Source: Pseudomonadota bacterium (GTDB lineage Bacteria > Pseudomonadota > Alphaproteobacteria > Acetobacterales > Acetobacteraceae). Taken from it: a stretch of DNA of 62,104 bases. The notes beneath the pieces were generated by a model. That model searched no databases, was not told the origin of the DNA, and worked only from the letters and a program-made list of their open reading frames with translations. A program made the position numbers and the translations under genes. Where the stretch lies: NCBI GenBank assembly GCA_021808315.1, contig JAKBBY010000003.1, positions 1 through 62,104 of the forward strand, in the 5' to 3' direction. Within the stretch, counting starts at the first letter, position 1. Each line of letters starts with the position of its first letter. Of the stretch, positions 10,076 to 20,374 are shown piece after piece.

Positions 10076-11095
10076 TTGCCCATGGGTCAGGAAACCGCCA
10101 CGCACCACGCCTCTGCCACCACGGATCGCACGAACCATCGCCGCGTGCGCATCGGCACGCGCGGCTCGCCGCTGGCGCGCTGGCAAACCGAAACATTTTT
10201 GCAGGCGGTGCAGGCGCATTTGCGGCAAGCCGGGCCGCATTTCGGCTTCGCGCCGGATGATTTCACCATCGAGGTCATCGCCGTGATGGGCGATCAGATC
10301 CAGGATCGGCGCTTGGCCGAGATTGGCGGCAAGGGCATGTTCGCCAAAGAGATTCATGAAGCCTTGCTGGATCGGCGCATTGATTGTGCCGTGCATAGTC
10401 TCAAGGATTTAGAAACCAGCTTCCCGGATAGCATTGTCCTCGCGGGCACCATGGCGCGCGAGGATGCACGCGATGCGCTGATTGTGCGCCCCGGCATCGA
10501 TGCCGGCACGGCGGATTTTCGCAGCCTTCTGCCGAAAGGCGCACAGATTGGCACCGCCTCGCTGCGTCGGCAGGCGCAATTGCTGCATGCGCGGCCCGAT
10601 TTGGCGGTCTCGCTGCTGCGCGGCAATGTGCGCACCCGGCTGGATCGGGTGCAGGCGGGCGGCATCGATGCGACCTTGCTGGCGCTGGCCGGGGTCAAGC
10701 GGCTCGGCTTTGCCGATGAGGTCAGTTTGGTGCTTGATCCGGAGCACATGTTGCCCGCCGCCGGGCAGGGCATTGTGGGTATCACGGCGCGCGCTGATGA
10801 TCCGGATTTGCTATCGCTGCTGGCCAGCATCGAAGATCGGGCGGCGCGCGTGGTTTCAACCGCTGAGCGGAGCCTGCTGGCCGCTCTGGATGGATCATGC
10901 CGGACGCCGATTGGTGCCTATGCACAGTTGGATGCGGATGATCAGGTGCAGCTCACCGGCCTCGCCGCACGGGGCGATGGGACATTTTTGCTGCGCCGCA
11001 GCCTGACGGGGGCCGCGCGTGATGCGGCACGCCTCGGCGCGACGCTCGGAGCAGAACTGCGCCGCGATTCGCCGGCTGATATTTTTCTCGATTAG
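10076..11095 (+). CDS. hemC: Hydroxymethylbilane synthase
   Basis: RIGTRGSPLARWQT, HSLKDLETSFPDSIVLA, ALDGSCRTPIGAYA with cofactor Cys. Confidence 0.96.
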   Translation: MPMGQETATHHASATTDRTNHRRVRIGTRGSPLARWQTETFLQAVQAHLRQAGPHFGFAPDDFTIEVIAVMGDQIQDRRLAEIGGKGMFAKEIHEALLDRRIDCAVHSLKDLETSFPDSIVLAGTMAREDARDALIVRPGIDAGTADFRSLLPKGAQIGTASLRRQAQLLHARPDLAVSLLRGNVRTRLDRVQAGGIDATLLALAGVKRLGFADEVSLVLDPEHMLPAAGQGIVGITARADDPDLLSLLASIEDRAARVVSTAERSLLAALDGSCRTPIGAYAQLDADDQVQLTGLAARGDGTFLLRRSLTGAARDAARLGATLGAELRRDSPADIFLD

Positions 11096-11106
11096 GTCAG
11101 CGCCCG

Positions 11107-11811
11107 ATGATCGTTCGGCGCAGCGCGATGGTGCTGGTCACGAGGCCGGAGCCAGGGGCGGGCGAAACGGCGGCAGCACTGCGCGCCCGCGGGCATGTGC
11201 CGATATTGGCGCCGGTGCTGCGTATTGAACCACAGATCGTGGCGGCACCGCGCAATGTGGCGGCGATTGCGGTGACCAGCGGTCAGGCTGTGGCGGGTTT
11301 GCCAGCCGCCTTGCGGGCCTTGCCCTTATTTGCGGTGGGCGATGCGAGTGCGGCGCGTGCTCGTGCGGCGGGGTTTCGCCATGTGGAAAGTGCGGCCGGC
11401 ACGGCGCGGGATTTGGCGCGGCTGATGGTGGATCGACTAGCACCAGGGGCGGCGGTGCTGCTGGCCAGCGGTGCGGGCAACGGCCTTGATCTGGCCCATG
11501 ATTTGCGGTCGGCGGGATTGCGGGTCAGCCGCCGGGTTGCCTATCGGAGCATGCCGACGGAGACGCTGGAGATAGCGGCGGTTGCGGCGCTGGAGGCGAA
11601 TGAGGTTGATTTTGTGCTGGTTTTTTCGCCAGCGAGTGCGCGGCGATTCGTTGCCTTGGTGCGGGCGGCGCGGGTTGAGCCGGGCTTGCGGCGGGTTGTT
11701 GCGATTGCGATCAGCCCCGCTGCCGCCGCACCGCTCGCGGGCTTGCCGTTGTGTGCGGTGCGAATCGCCATGGCGCCAGACCAGAAACATATGCTAGCGC
11801 TTTTGTCATGA
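11107..11811 (+). CDS. hemD: Uroporphyrinogen-III synthase
   Basis: VLVTRPEPGAGETAAALRARGHVPILAPVL; follows hemC; FSPASARRFVALV. Confidence 0.85.
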   Translation: MIVRRSAMVLVTRPEPGAGETAAALRARGHVPILAPVLRIEPQIVAAPRNVAAIAVTSGQAVAGLPAALRALPLFAVGDASAARARAAGFRHVESAAGTARDLARLMVDRLAPGAAVLLASGAGNGLDLAHDLRSAGLRVSRRVAYRSMPTETLEIAAVAALEANEVDFVLVFSPASARRFVALVRAARVEPGLRRVVAIAISPAAAAPLAGLPLCAVRIAMAPDQKHMLALLS

Positions 11812-12818
11812 CCGATCCTGATTCTGCTGTCCGTTCTGCGACATCCCCTGCCGATCCTGCGGGCGCAGCCCCGCCGATGAAACCCAAGCGCCGTGGGCGC
11901 GGGATTTTGCGCCTGCTGGTTTTGGTGGTGATCATCGCGGCGGGCGGCGCGATTATTTATAAAATCAGGCCGTTACTGACGAGGCGGCCTGCGCCGATAC
12001 ACGCCAGCGCCCCTCCGCCAATGCCGACACCGACAGCAACGCCGAGCGCAATGCCGAGTGCGCCGCCCGCGTCGGCACCGGCGACTTCACCAGCGCCGCA
12101 CCCGGCAGCATCGGCGACTTCACCGACGTCTTCGTCTTCTGGGCCTTCACCTTCTGGGCCGTCGTCTCAGGCCAATGCGTCGTCGCAACATGGGTCGTCA
12201 CAATCCGGGTCATCCGCACCCTCGGACCCGGACGCGGCGAAAATGGCGGCGATGCAGGCGCAAATTGCCCAGCTTTCCGCGACGGTGCTGGCCGATCACG
12301 CAGAAATGGTCCGCCTGCAAGCGAGCGCTGCCCGGCTGCCGCAGTTGGCGGCGCAGGCGCAGACCATGGCGATGCTGGCCACCGCATCGATGGCGCTGGA
12401 ATCGGGCCAGACGCTTGGCACCATCCCGAACGCGCCCGAGGCTTTGGTGCGCTATGCGACCGTGGCGCCGCCCACCGAAGCGCAACTGCGCGCCGAATTT
12501 GCAACGCTCGCGCCGCGCGCGGCCCAGCGTGCGGGCATGACGAATAGTGGTGTGACCGGTTTGTGGGCGCGGCTGCGCGCGCATGTGGTCGATTTGATTT
12601 CGCTGCGCCGGGGCGATCAGGTGCTGATCGGCAGCCGGGCAAATGGCACGTTGGCGATGGCGCGCCGTGATCTGGCGCTGGGCGATTTATCGGGGGCGGT
12701 GGCGGCGGTGAAAACCCTCCCCGCACCCGCGCTAGCCGTCATGCAGCCTTGGCTAACCCGAGCGGATCATTTGCTGGCGGCGCGCGCGGCGCTGGCGCAG
12801 ATGGCGGAGCAACATTGA
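11808..12818 (+). CDS. Mitofilin/Mic60-like membrane protein
   Basis: Single N-terminal TM (ILRLLVLVVIIAAGGAIIY), long Pro/Ser/Ala linker, helical C-terminal region; lies between hemD and hemY as in other alphaproteobacteria. Confidence 0.7.
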   Translation: MTDPDSAVRSATSPADPAGAAPPMKPKRRGRGILRLLVLVVIIAAGGAIIYKIRPLLTRRPAPIHASAPPPMPTPTATPSAMPSAPPASAPATSPAPHPAASATSPTSSSSGPSPSGPSSQANASSQHGSSQSGSSAPSDPDAAKMAAMQAQIAQLSATVLADHAEMVRLQASAARLPQLAAQAQTMAMLATASMALESGQTLGTIPNAPEALVRYATVAPPTEAQLRAEFATLAPRAAQRAGMTNSGVTGLWARLRAHVVDLISLRRGDQVLIGSRANGTLAMARRDLALGDLSGAVAAVKTLPAPALAVMQPWLTRADHLLAARAALAQMAEQH

Positions 12819-14020
12819 TGCTCCGCGCTTTTCGGTTTGGCCTGATCGCCATTATGGCGCTGGCGGTGATTTGGGGCATTGCGACGCTGCCCGGCACAAT
12901 GCGGGTTGATGCCGGGTCGTATCATTTTGCGGCGGGCGTGCCGGTCGCGATTTTGCTGCTGTTGCTGCTTGCTGTTGTGGTGATCGTGCTGATCAATGGG
13001 CTGCGGGCGCTGTTGCGCGCCCCGCGCCATTTGGCGGATCGGCGGGCGGCGGCGCGCCGTGACACCGGGGAGATGGCGGCGGTGCGCGCTTTATCGGCCC
13101 TGGCATCGGGCGATACGGCGGCGGCGCGGGGTCATGCCAAAACCGCCCAGCGCCATGCGCCGGATTCGCCGATCAGCCTGTATGTGGCGGGTGAGGCCGC
13201 GCGTCAGGCGGGTGATCATGCGGCGGCGGATCAGCATTTTGCGACGCTGGCCCAGCATAAGCATGCTGGCTTCCTCGGCTGGCGCGGGCTGGTGCAGCAT
13301 CATGCGAGCCAGAACGATGCGGGTTCGCAATCGCTGGCGCAAGCGCATGTGCGCTTGGCGGCGCAGGCGCATCCGGGATCGCCTTGGTTGCGGGAGACGC
13401 GGGTGCGTCTTGCCACCACGCGCGGCGATTATGCTGAGGCGGCGCGGTTGGCGACCACAAAGACCGAGATTGGCGCGCTGGCGGTGATGGCGTCGCGGCA
13501 AGCCTCTGACCCGACTTTGGCGATTGATTGGGCGCGCGAGGCAATTCGAGCCACGCCGAGCCTTTCGGCCTCGTATCTGGCGTTGGCGGCGGCGCATCAG
13601 CGCGCCGGTTTTCCGCGCGCTTGGCATCAGGCCCGCGCCCGCGCCGCTTTGCGTGCCGGTTGGCGGGCGGCACCGCACCCGGATATCGCCAAAGCGTTTC
13701 TCCAGGATATCGAGGCTCCGTTGGAACGCGCCCGGGCCGCGCAAACGCTGGCCGAGCTTAATCCCAAGCATCCGGAGTCAGAAAAATTACTGGCTGAGAC
13801 TGCGCGCGGAGCCCGTCTTGAAGGGGAGGCACAGCGTCATCGGGCGGGAGCGGATCAGGCGGGCACGCGTTTTGTCTGCAGCCAATGCCAAGCCGAGACG
13901 CCGGAATGGCGTCATGATTGCCCGCGTTGCGGCGTGGTTGGCAGTCTGGTCTGGACCGGCCCGGCAGACGTTACGACGCCGACGCCGCCATTCGCGCCGG
14001 TGGTTGGCGCGTCCGCGTGA
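12818..14020 (+). CDS. hemY: HemY-like TPR membrane protein with C-terminal zinc-ribbon
   Basis: Two N-terminal TMs (IAIMALAVIWGIATL; VAILLLLLLAVVVIVLI), TPR-like region, C-terminal CSQCQAETPEWRHDCPRCG. Confidence 0.82.
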   Translation: MLRAFRFGLIAIMALAVIWGIATLPGTMRVDAGSYHFAAGVPVAILLLLLLAVVVIVLINGLRALLRAPRHLADRRAAARRDTGEMAAVRALSALASGDTAAARGHAKTAQRHAPDSPISLYVAGEAARQAGDHAAADQHFATLAQHKHAGFLGWRGLVQHHASQNDAGSQSLAQAHVRLAAQAHPGSPWLRETRVRLATTRGDYAEAARLATTKTEIGALAVMASRQASDPTLAIDWAREAIRATPSLSASYLALAAAHQRAGFPRAWHQARARAALRAGWRAAPHPDIAKAFLQDIEAPLERARAAQTLAELNPKHPESEKLLAETARGARLEGEAQRHRAGADQAGTRFVCSQCQAETPEWRHDCPRCGVVGSLVWTGPADVTTPTPPFAPVVGASA

Positions 14021-15143
14021 AGCGGCGCTCGACTTGATAATGCAACAGGGCGGCAAGGCTGATCGATAGGCCAAGGCTGAGCGGCAGCCAAAGCAAGGTG
14101 AACCAGAGCCGGTTCTGGCCGGTCGCGGTTGCGATGATCAGCGCGAGGGCGCGGCTGACCGGCTCGTTGAGCAGGTAAAGCGGATACGAGATCGCGCCCA
14201 ACCACTGCACCGCCTTGTGGCTGAGCAGGGCCGCGACCGGCTGATAAAAGCGGTGATCGGGCGTGCGCTGGGCGTTGACCACCATCGCCCAAATCAACGG
14301 CGGCAGAGCCTTGGCCAGCATGGTTGGGGCGTCCGCGCCGTGACTCGCGCCAAGGAGGGTGGTGATCAGTAAGGTGGCGAGAAAGAGCTTAAGCGCATGC
14401 CCCCCGCGCCAGAACCCGGCGGCGGCGATGCCAAGGGCGAAATACCCCGCCTCGTTGGGCAGGAACGCGCGATGAAATTGCCAATCGAACGGGGCCAAGG
14501 CGGCATAGGCCCGACCCGCCAATGCCAGTGCGAGAAAAATCCAAACCAAGGGCGCCAAGCCGGTGCCGGTGGGGCGAAATTTGAGCGAGAGCACGGCAAT
14601 CAGGGCGTAGAATTGCCATTCTGTGGACAGGCTCCAGGACGGGCCGAGGAGGGAAAATTGCGCATCGGTCAGGCTATGGCGCAGCAGCATCCCTTGGGCG
14701 AGGAACAGATGCACCAAAATATGGGTGCCGAGTTTGGCGGGCAGGCTCAATTCCCAGATTTGATGGGCGACATCACCCGGATGCAGCCACGGCATCACTG
14801 AAAATGGCGTCGGTAATGCAAGGCCCAGGATCGCGACGCTGAGCACCAGATAATAAACCGGTAGCAAGCGCCGCGCGCGGGCCCGCCAAAACGCGGCAAT
14901 CCGCCCCTCGAACCGCGCCAAAGATTGCACGATCACCAAGCCGGACAGCGCAAAGAACAAATTAACCGCCGCGAATCCGTGGCCGAAGAGCAGGCCCAGC
15001 AGATGCGCCCAAGGCGCGGGCAAGGGCAGCATCGGCGTCAGATGGCCGAGCATCACATAAACAGCGAGCACACCGCGCAGCCCATCAAACAGATGCAGAC
15101 GGGGGGGGGAGGCACGCTGCGGCGGGCGCGGTTCAGCGGACAT
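13971..15143 (-). CDS. Acyltransferase family 3 (OafA-like)
   Basis: LHLFDGLRGVLAVYVMLGHL, FFALSGLVIVQSLAR, multiple TMs. Confidence 0.88.
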   Translation of the reverse strand: MSAEPRPPQRASPPRLHLFDGLRGVLAVYVMLGHLTPMLPLPAPWAHLLGLLFGHGFAAVNLFFALSGLVIVQSLARFEGRIAAFWRARARRLLPVYYLVLSVAILGLALPTPFSVMPWLHPGDVAHQIWELSLPAKLGTHILVHLFLAQGMLLRHSLTDAQFSLLGPSWSLSTEWQFYALIAVLSLKFRPTGTGLAPLVWIFLALALAGRAYAALAPFDWQFHRAFLPNEAGYFALGIAAAGFWRGGHALKLFLATLLITTLLGASHGADAPTMLAKALPPLIWAMVVNAQRTPDHRFYQPVAALLSHKAVQWLGAISYPLYLLNEPVSRALALIIATATGQNRLWFTLLWLPLSLGLSISLAALLHYQVERRFTRTRQPPARMAASAS

Positions 15144-15172
15144 GGCCTGACCGTGACACAACTTCAAGTTGC

Positions 15173-16078
15173 TTGCCAGCGATTAGTCTCCCCGACATTG
15201 ATAATGGGATGAGCCCTTGGTCCAGCATGCCTGATCGTATCACTCGACAACCGTTGGGGGCGCGCCCGTTTGGCCCGCGTCAGGGCTGGGTTTTGATGAT
15301 CGGGTTTTTTCTGGTGCAGCTTTTGGTGGGCATTGTCGCGATGTTGGCGCGCAGTGTTATTTTCGGGATTATGGTCGGCATGCATCGCGGCTTGCAGGCG
15401 GCGGCCCAGCATCAAACCATCAATCCATTTCACCTGGGCAACGTGCCGATGCCACCGCCGCCGAATGCGCAATTCATCACGGCTTTGGGCATTGGTGCCT
15501 ATGTGATCGCGGCGATTTGGTCAGCCAAATATATCACCGACCGGGTTGGCCCCCGGCTCTATCAGGCGTCATCGGCGGGTGTGGCTTGGTGTGCGGCGCA
15601 GGCGCGATTTTATGGGGTCGCGGTTTTGCTCGCGCTCGCGATTGTGGCAGTGGCCAGCGGTTTGACCGTGCTGTTTCCGTTCGCGCACTATGGCGATGGG
15701 CATTTGGGCGCGCTCAAGCAAATGCTGGCACCCGGATGGCCGCGCGTGGCCTCGTTGATTTTGTTCATCTTGATCGCCCCACCGGCGGAGGAGTTTATTT
15801 TTCGTGGCGGTGCATTTGCCGCCTTGGCCTCGCGCCATGGGGTTTGGGTGAGCGGTGCGATTGTGACGGCTTGTTTTGTCGCACTGCACGCGCCGGAAAA
15901 AATTCATTATCCGCCGGGCTTTATCGATATTACGCTGCTTGCGGTCGCGGCGCTCTGGCTCAGATTGCGCAGCGGCTCGATCAAACCCGCCATGGTGCTG
16001 CATGTTTTGTATAATGGCGGGGTGATTGTCGCGGCGGTCATGATTGGCGCGCTGCATGGTCACGCGCCGAATCGCTGA
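15173..16078 (+). CDS. CPBP family intramembrane glutamic endopeptidase
   Basis: APPAEEFIFRGGAFAAL (EExxxR) and FVALHAPEKIHYPPGF motifs in a multi-TM protein. Confidence 0.85.
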   Translation: MPAISLPDIDNGMSPWSSMPDRITRQPLGARPFGPRQGWVLMIGFFLVQLLVGIVAMLARSVIFGIMVGMHRGLQAAAQHQTINPFHLGNVPMPPPPNAQFITALGIGAYVIAAIWSAKYITDRVGPRLYQASSAGVAWCAAQARFYGVAVLLALAIVAVASGLTVLFPFAHYGDGHLGALKQMLAPGWPRVASLILFILIAPPAEEFIFRGGAFAALASRHGVWVSGAIVTACFVALHAPEKIHYPPGFIDITLLAVAALWLRLRSGSIKPAMVLHVLYNGGVIVAAVMIGALHGHAPNR

Positions 16079-16136
16079 CCCTTTCTCTCGCGCCCCCGTC
16101 TTGCCCCGCCGCGCCGTGCGGCCTATTTCTCGCCCT

Positions 16137-16655
16137 ATGAAAAAACGAATTCTCATTGGACTGGGTGGTGCGGCGCTGCTGGTCTGCACGGCCACCGCCT
16201 TGGCGGCACCGGCGGCGGATGCCCCTAAGCCGCTTGGCGTGTTTTCGTCCTGGACGGCGGCGACCTATGGCGTTGGCGCGCATAAAGCCTGCTACGCCTT
16301 CACCCTGAGCCAGTTGCCCAAGGGCAGCAAGGCCGCACCGGCGATGTTGACGGTAACCGAGCGCCATGATCAGCGCGATGAAATTTCGCTGGCGCAGGGC
16401 ATTACCTACAGCAAAGGCGCGAAAATCGTGCTGACTGTTGGCAAAACCGCGCTCAAATTTTTTTACAAAGACAATATGGCCTATGCGCTGCACAAAACGC
16501 CGACGATCAAAGCGTTTCTGGCCGGCAATAAAGTGACCGCGACCGCCTCGGCCCCCAAAGCGTCCGATGTCGTCGATCATTTCGGGCTTGATGGGTTTTC
16601 CAGTGCATATAAGGCGATTGTGAAAGCTTGCCCGGCTGATCCCGGCGCGAAATAA
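16137..16655 (+). CDS. Invasion-associated locus B (IalB)-like periplasmic protein
   Basis: Signal peptide, then [21 protein letters not shown]..; weak family resemblance. Confidence 0.55.
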   Translation: MKKRILIGLGGAALLVCTATALAAPAADAPKPLGVFSSWTAATYGVGAHKACYAFTLSQLPKGSKAAPAMLTVTERHDQRDEISLAQGITYSKGAKIVLTVGKTALKFFYKDNMAYALHKTPTIKAFLAGNKVTATASAPKASDVVDHFGLDGFSSAYKAIVKACPADPGAK

Positions 16656-16657
16656 CC

Positions 16658-17821
16658 ATGAACGCCATCCCGTTGGCGCTGAACGAGGCTGAACGCGCCC
16701 GCATTTTGGCGAAGACGGCGTTGTTCGCCCCGCCCTCCGCGCAACTCCCCGATGGTCGGCGTGATTTGGTTGGCCTCTCGCGCGCCGAACTCGCGGCGGC
16801 GGTCGCCTCAATCGGCGAGGCGCCGTTTCGTGCCAAGCAGCTTTGGCATTGGATTTATCACCAAGGGGTGACCGATTTTGCGCTGATGGCCAATATTGCC
16901 AAGCCGTTGCGCGAAACTTTGGCCACGCATTTCGTGATTTCGCGGCCTGAGGTGGCGCTCGATCAGCGCAGCGCCGATGAAACCCGGAAAATGCTGTTCC
17001 GGTTTCGCGATCAGGAAGCGGTCGAGACGGTCTATATCCCAGATGTCACTGAGGATCGCGGGGCGGTGTGTATTTCCTCGCAAGTGGGCTGCACCTTGTC
17101 CTGCCGGTTCTGCCATACCGGCACCCAGCGGCTGACGCGCAACCTGTCCGCCGGGGAAATCGTCGGTCAATTCATGGCGATGCGCGATGCCTATGGCGAA
17201 TGGCCCAGCCCCAAAGGCGAAACGCCGCGTTTGCTCTCGACCATTGTGCTGATGGGCATGGGCGAGCCGCTCTATAATTACGAGAACGTCGCAACGGCGA
17301 TGAAAATCATCATGGATGGCGAGGGGATCGGCCTGTCGCGGCGGCGCATTACGCTCTCAACCTCCGGCGTGGTGCCGATGATGGATCAGTGCGGCGCGGA
17401 GCTTGGGGTTAATCTGGCCGTGTCATTGCATGCAGTGCGCGATGATGTGCGTGATGTGATCGTGCCGCTGAACCGCAAATATAATATCGCCGAGCTGATT
17501 GCTGCCTGTCGGCGCTACCCGGCGGCATCGAATGCGCGGCGGATCACGTTTGAATATGTCATGCTCAAAGGCATTAATGACAGCGAGGCGGATGCGCATG
17601 AATTGGTCCGGTTGATCGCGGGAATACCCGCCAAGGTCAATCTGATCCCGTTCAATCCCTGGCCCGGCTCGACCTATGAAACATCAAGCGGCAATGCGAT
17701 TCGCCGTTTTGCTGATATCGTGATGAATGCCGGCTATGCCTCACCGGTGCGCACGCCGCGCGGGCGCGATATTTTGGCGGCCTGCGGCCAGCTCAAATCC
17801 TCCATGGCCGATCCTCAGTGA
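16658..17821 (+). CDS. rlmN: 23S rRNA (adenine2503-C2)-methyltransferase RlmN
   Basis: [11 protein letters not shown] radical SAM motif, [23 protein letters not shown]. Confidence 0.97.
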   Translation: MNAIPLALNEAERARILAKTALFAPPSAQLPDGRRDLVGLSRAELAAAVASIGEAPFRAKQLWHWIYHQGVTDFALMANIAKPLRETLATHFVISRPEVALDQRSADETRKMLFRFRDQEAVETVYIPDVTEDRGAVCISSQVGCTLSCRFCHTGTQRLTRNLSAGEIVGQFMAMRDAYGEWPSPKGETPRLLSTIVLMGMGEPLYNYENVATAMKIIMDGEGIGLSRRRITLSTSGVVPMMDQCGAELGVNLAVSLHAVRDDVRDVIVPLNRKYNIAELIAACRRYPAASNARRITFEYVMLKGINDSEADAHELVRLIAGIPAKVNLIPFNPWPGSTYETSSGNAIRRFADIVMNAGYASPVRTPRGRDILAACGQLKSSMADPQ

Positions 17822-18528
17822 TCGACGCCGCGCAGAGCGTTGGCGATTAAGCGTCCCAGCCGCAGCGAGAGCAGCAAGGTGGCCATGATCGCCACGCCAA
17901 CGAGCACCAGATGGATCGGCGCATGGCCGTGCAACGCCGCGAGGCCGGACCGGCTGAGCGTGCCAATCGCGACATAGAGCAGCAAAGCGGGCAGGGCGGC
18001 CAGGGTGCCGAGCGCGTAATCGCGCGGGCTGATGGCAGACAGGCCGAGCGCGTAGGAGGTCAGGGAGAACGGCATGACCGGCGAGACCCGCATCAGCAGC
18101 ACCAAGCGCCAGCCATCGCGCCCAACGGCGTGATCGAGCCGGGCCAAGCGCTGATTGGCCGCGAGTTTATGGGCAATCGCGGGGCGCAAGGCTGAGCGGG
18201 TGAGCGCGAAGGCGATGGCCGCGCCGAGCATGATGCCGATGGCTGACAAGCCAAAGCCCAGCGCCACGCCATAGACCGCACCGGCGGCAAGGCCCAGCAG
18301 CGAAGCGGGCAGGATGCCGATCAGGGCGACCAGGGTTTGCAATAAGGCGAAAATCAGCCAGCCGATCCAACCGAGATGGCGCAAGCGCTCCAGCACGGTG
18401 AGCACGGCACCGCTCCATTGTTCGCCAAACAGGCTGCCGACCGCGACGGCGGCCAGCAGCGCGGCGCCACCGATCACGCTTGTCATCACGGGGCGATCAC
18501 GCCGCAGCGATGCCGGCCAGGAGGGCAT
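17815..18528 (-). CDS. TVP38/TMEM64 (VTT domain) family membrane protein
   Basis: [31 protein letters not shown] motifs; TAATG coupling to upstream GT2 gene. Confidence 0.85.
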   Translation of the reverse strand: MPSWPASLRRDRPVMTSVIGGAALLAAVAVGSLFGEQWSGAVLTVLERLRHLGWIGWLIFALLQTLVALIGILPASLLGLAAGAVYGVALGFGLSAIGIMLGAAIAFALTRSALRPAIAHKLAANQRLARLDHAVGRDGWRLVLLMRVSPVMPFSLTSYALGLSAISPRDYALGTLAALPALLLYVAIGTLSRSGLAALHGHAPIHLVLVGVAIMATLLLSLRLGRLIANALRGVDH

Positions 18529-19268
18529 TACGGGCCGAGCACCGGCCACGCGATCAAACCCGCCCGCGCCAGGCGAAACCGGGCGGCGGTGTCGAGCACG
18601 CCGAAGCCATAGTGCACCGAGCGGCGGAAATTGATCGAGGAGGCGTCTTCGAAATAGCGCGTGGGGCATGAGATTTCGCCGATTTGAAACTGAGCATGCA
18701 CCGCTTGGGCGATCATTTGATTATCGAAGACGAAATCATCTGAGCAGCGCTCCAACGGCAATCGCTCCAGCACCCGGCGCGACCACGCGCGGTAGCCGGT
18801 ATGGTATTCGGAGAGTTTTTGCCCGAGCAGGATATTCTCAACGAAGGTCAGCCCGCGATTGGCGATATATTTCCAAAGCGGCATGCCGCCTTTGAGTGCG
18901 CCGCCGCCGAGAATCCGTGACCCCAGCACGGCGTCATAATGACCTGAGACAATCATCGCCGCCATCGCGGGGATTAATTTCGGCGAATATTGATAATCAG
19001 GATGCAACATCACCACGATGTCAGCCCCGCGCCCGAGGGCGGCCTGGTAGCAGGTTTTTTGATTGCCGCCATAGCCACGATTGCGCTCATGCACGATGGT
19101 ATGAAGGCCGAGCGCCCGAGCGAGCGACACGGTATCATCATGGCTCGCATCATCGGTCAGGATCAGATCATCGACGATATCACGATCAATATCCTCAATC
19201 GTGCGGGCCAGAGTTTTGGCGGCATTATAGGCAGGGAGCACCACGGCGATGCGCTGACCCCCGAGCAT
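18528..19268 (-). CDS. Glycosyltransferase family 2
   Basis: [58 protein letters not shown]. Confidence 0.92.
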   Translation of the reverse strand: MLGGQRIAVVLPAYNAAKTLARTIEDIDRDIVDDLILTDDASHDDTVSLARALGLHTIVHERNRGYGGNQKTCYQAALGRGADIVVMLHPDYQYSPKLIPAMAAMIVSGHYDAVLGSRILGGGALKGGMPLWKYIANRGLTFVENILLGQKLSEYHTGYRAWSRRVLERLPLERCSDDFVFDNQMIAQAVHAQFQIGEISCPTRYFEDASSINFRRSVHYGFGVLDTAARFRLARAGLIAWPVLGP

Positions 19269-19274
19269 AGCAGA

Positions 19275-19907
19275 TCAGGCAGCCCGGCTCAGTCGCTTGA
19301 AAAAGGCGGAAACCCGATGGCGCCGCATTTCATATTTCGCGTGGGCGTCATCGGTCATGTAATTCATTTGCACGGTGACGCGCTTGCCAATGAAGGTTTT
19401 ATGGCCGTGCCACGTGTTGGGGCCGTTGGGAAACACCAGCAAGGTGCCATTGACCGGCGGCACTTCGACGGCGAAATCCTCAAGATGATCCGGGCCGCGC
19501 AACAGCCGCAGGCAGCCTTCCTGCCGGTCCCAAGCGGCATCCGCCGGATTGAGATAGAGCAGGATCGTCACCCGCTTGGCCGCCGAGTCGCAATGGATTT
19601 GGCCATCGCGAGCGCCGGTTTGCCCGCGCACCGTGACCATCACCGGCGCCTCATGCAAATCGAGGGCGAATTTTTCGGCAATCGCCTCGCGCACGGCGCT
19701 CCCCGCCATGGCGGCCATCAGATCCGCAGCAGCCGGGCCGAGGCGCAAGGCTTCGACCGGCACGGAACCACGCGCGCCAATCGGCGGGATGGCGCTGACG
19801 ACCGCTGCGAGCCATTCGGGGCGCACGAAATTGGGCACCACCACATGCGGGAACGGGTCGGTGGCAACGGGCGTGGATTTAAAGCGATCGAGATCGAGCA
19901 TATCCAT
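19275..19907 (-). CDS. 2OG-Fe(II) oxygenase-like protein
   Basis: DPFPHVVVPNF, IHCDSAAKRVTILLYLN (HxD), GTLLVFPNGPNTWHGH distal His. Confidence 0.75.
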   Translation of the reverse strand: MDMLDLDRFKSTPVATDPFPHVVVPNFVRPEWLAAVVSAIPPIGARGSVPVEALRLGPAAADLMAAMAGSAVREAIAEKFALDLHEAPVMVTVRGQTGARDGQIHCDSAAKRVTILLYLNPADAAWDRQEGCLRLLRGPDHLEDFAVEVPPVNGTLLVFPNGPNTWHGHKTFIGKRVTVQMNYMTDDAHAKYEMRRHRVSAFFKRLSRAA

Positions 19908-19939
19908 GATCGAAACCCTCAATGGCGGCGTCGTGCGGC

Positions 19940-20143
19940 TCAGAATCCTTCGCGTTCGACGCGCTTGCGCTCCATTTTACGCGCCCGGCGGACGGCCTCG
20001 GCGGCTTCGCGGGCGCGGCGCTCAGACGGTTTTTCGTAATGACGCCGCAGCTTCATTTCCCGAAACACGCCTTCGCGTTGCAGTTTCTTTTTGAGCGCCT
20101 TCAGCGCTTGGTCGACATTGTTGTCACGAACGAGAACTTGCAC
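19940..20143 (-). CDS. rpsU: 30S ribosomal protein S21
   Basis: [43 protein letters not shown]. Confidence 0.97.
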   Translation of the reverse strand: MQVLVRDNNVDQALKALKKKLQREGVFREMKLRRHYEKPSERRAREAAEAVRRARKMERKRVEREGF

Positions 20144-20374
20144 TTGGCTGAATACTCCTTGCTAGCCAGTTGAGATGAACATCGATAGTCGGCACGCACG
20201 CGACGGCTCTGCTGGGTGAGCGAAACCGTTAAAACCACACAACAAACGGCGCGACACAGCCGGAGGCGGCATCGCGACCTAATTCTTGCTTCGCTCTATA
20301 GCAAGATTTTGCGCCGTGCAAATGGTTAAGGCTGAACAGCGCGGCAGCTTTTGCCGGGCTGTGGGATTTTTTCC

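Noticed and set aside
11965-12726. 253-aa - strand ORF
   Set aside because: Antisense of the mitofilin-like gene; Pro/Arg-rich low-complexity translation with no motifs.
18990-20039. 349-aa + strand ORF
   Set aside because: Antisense shadow of the GT2, 2OG-oxygenase and rpsU genes, all with clear family motifs; the translation has no recognisable domain.
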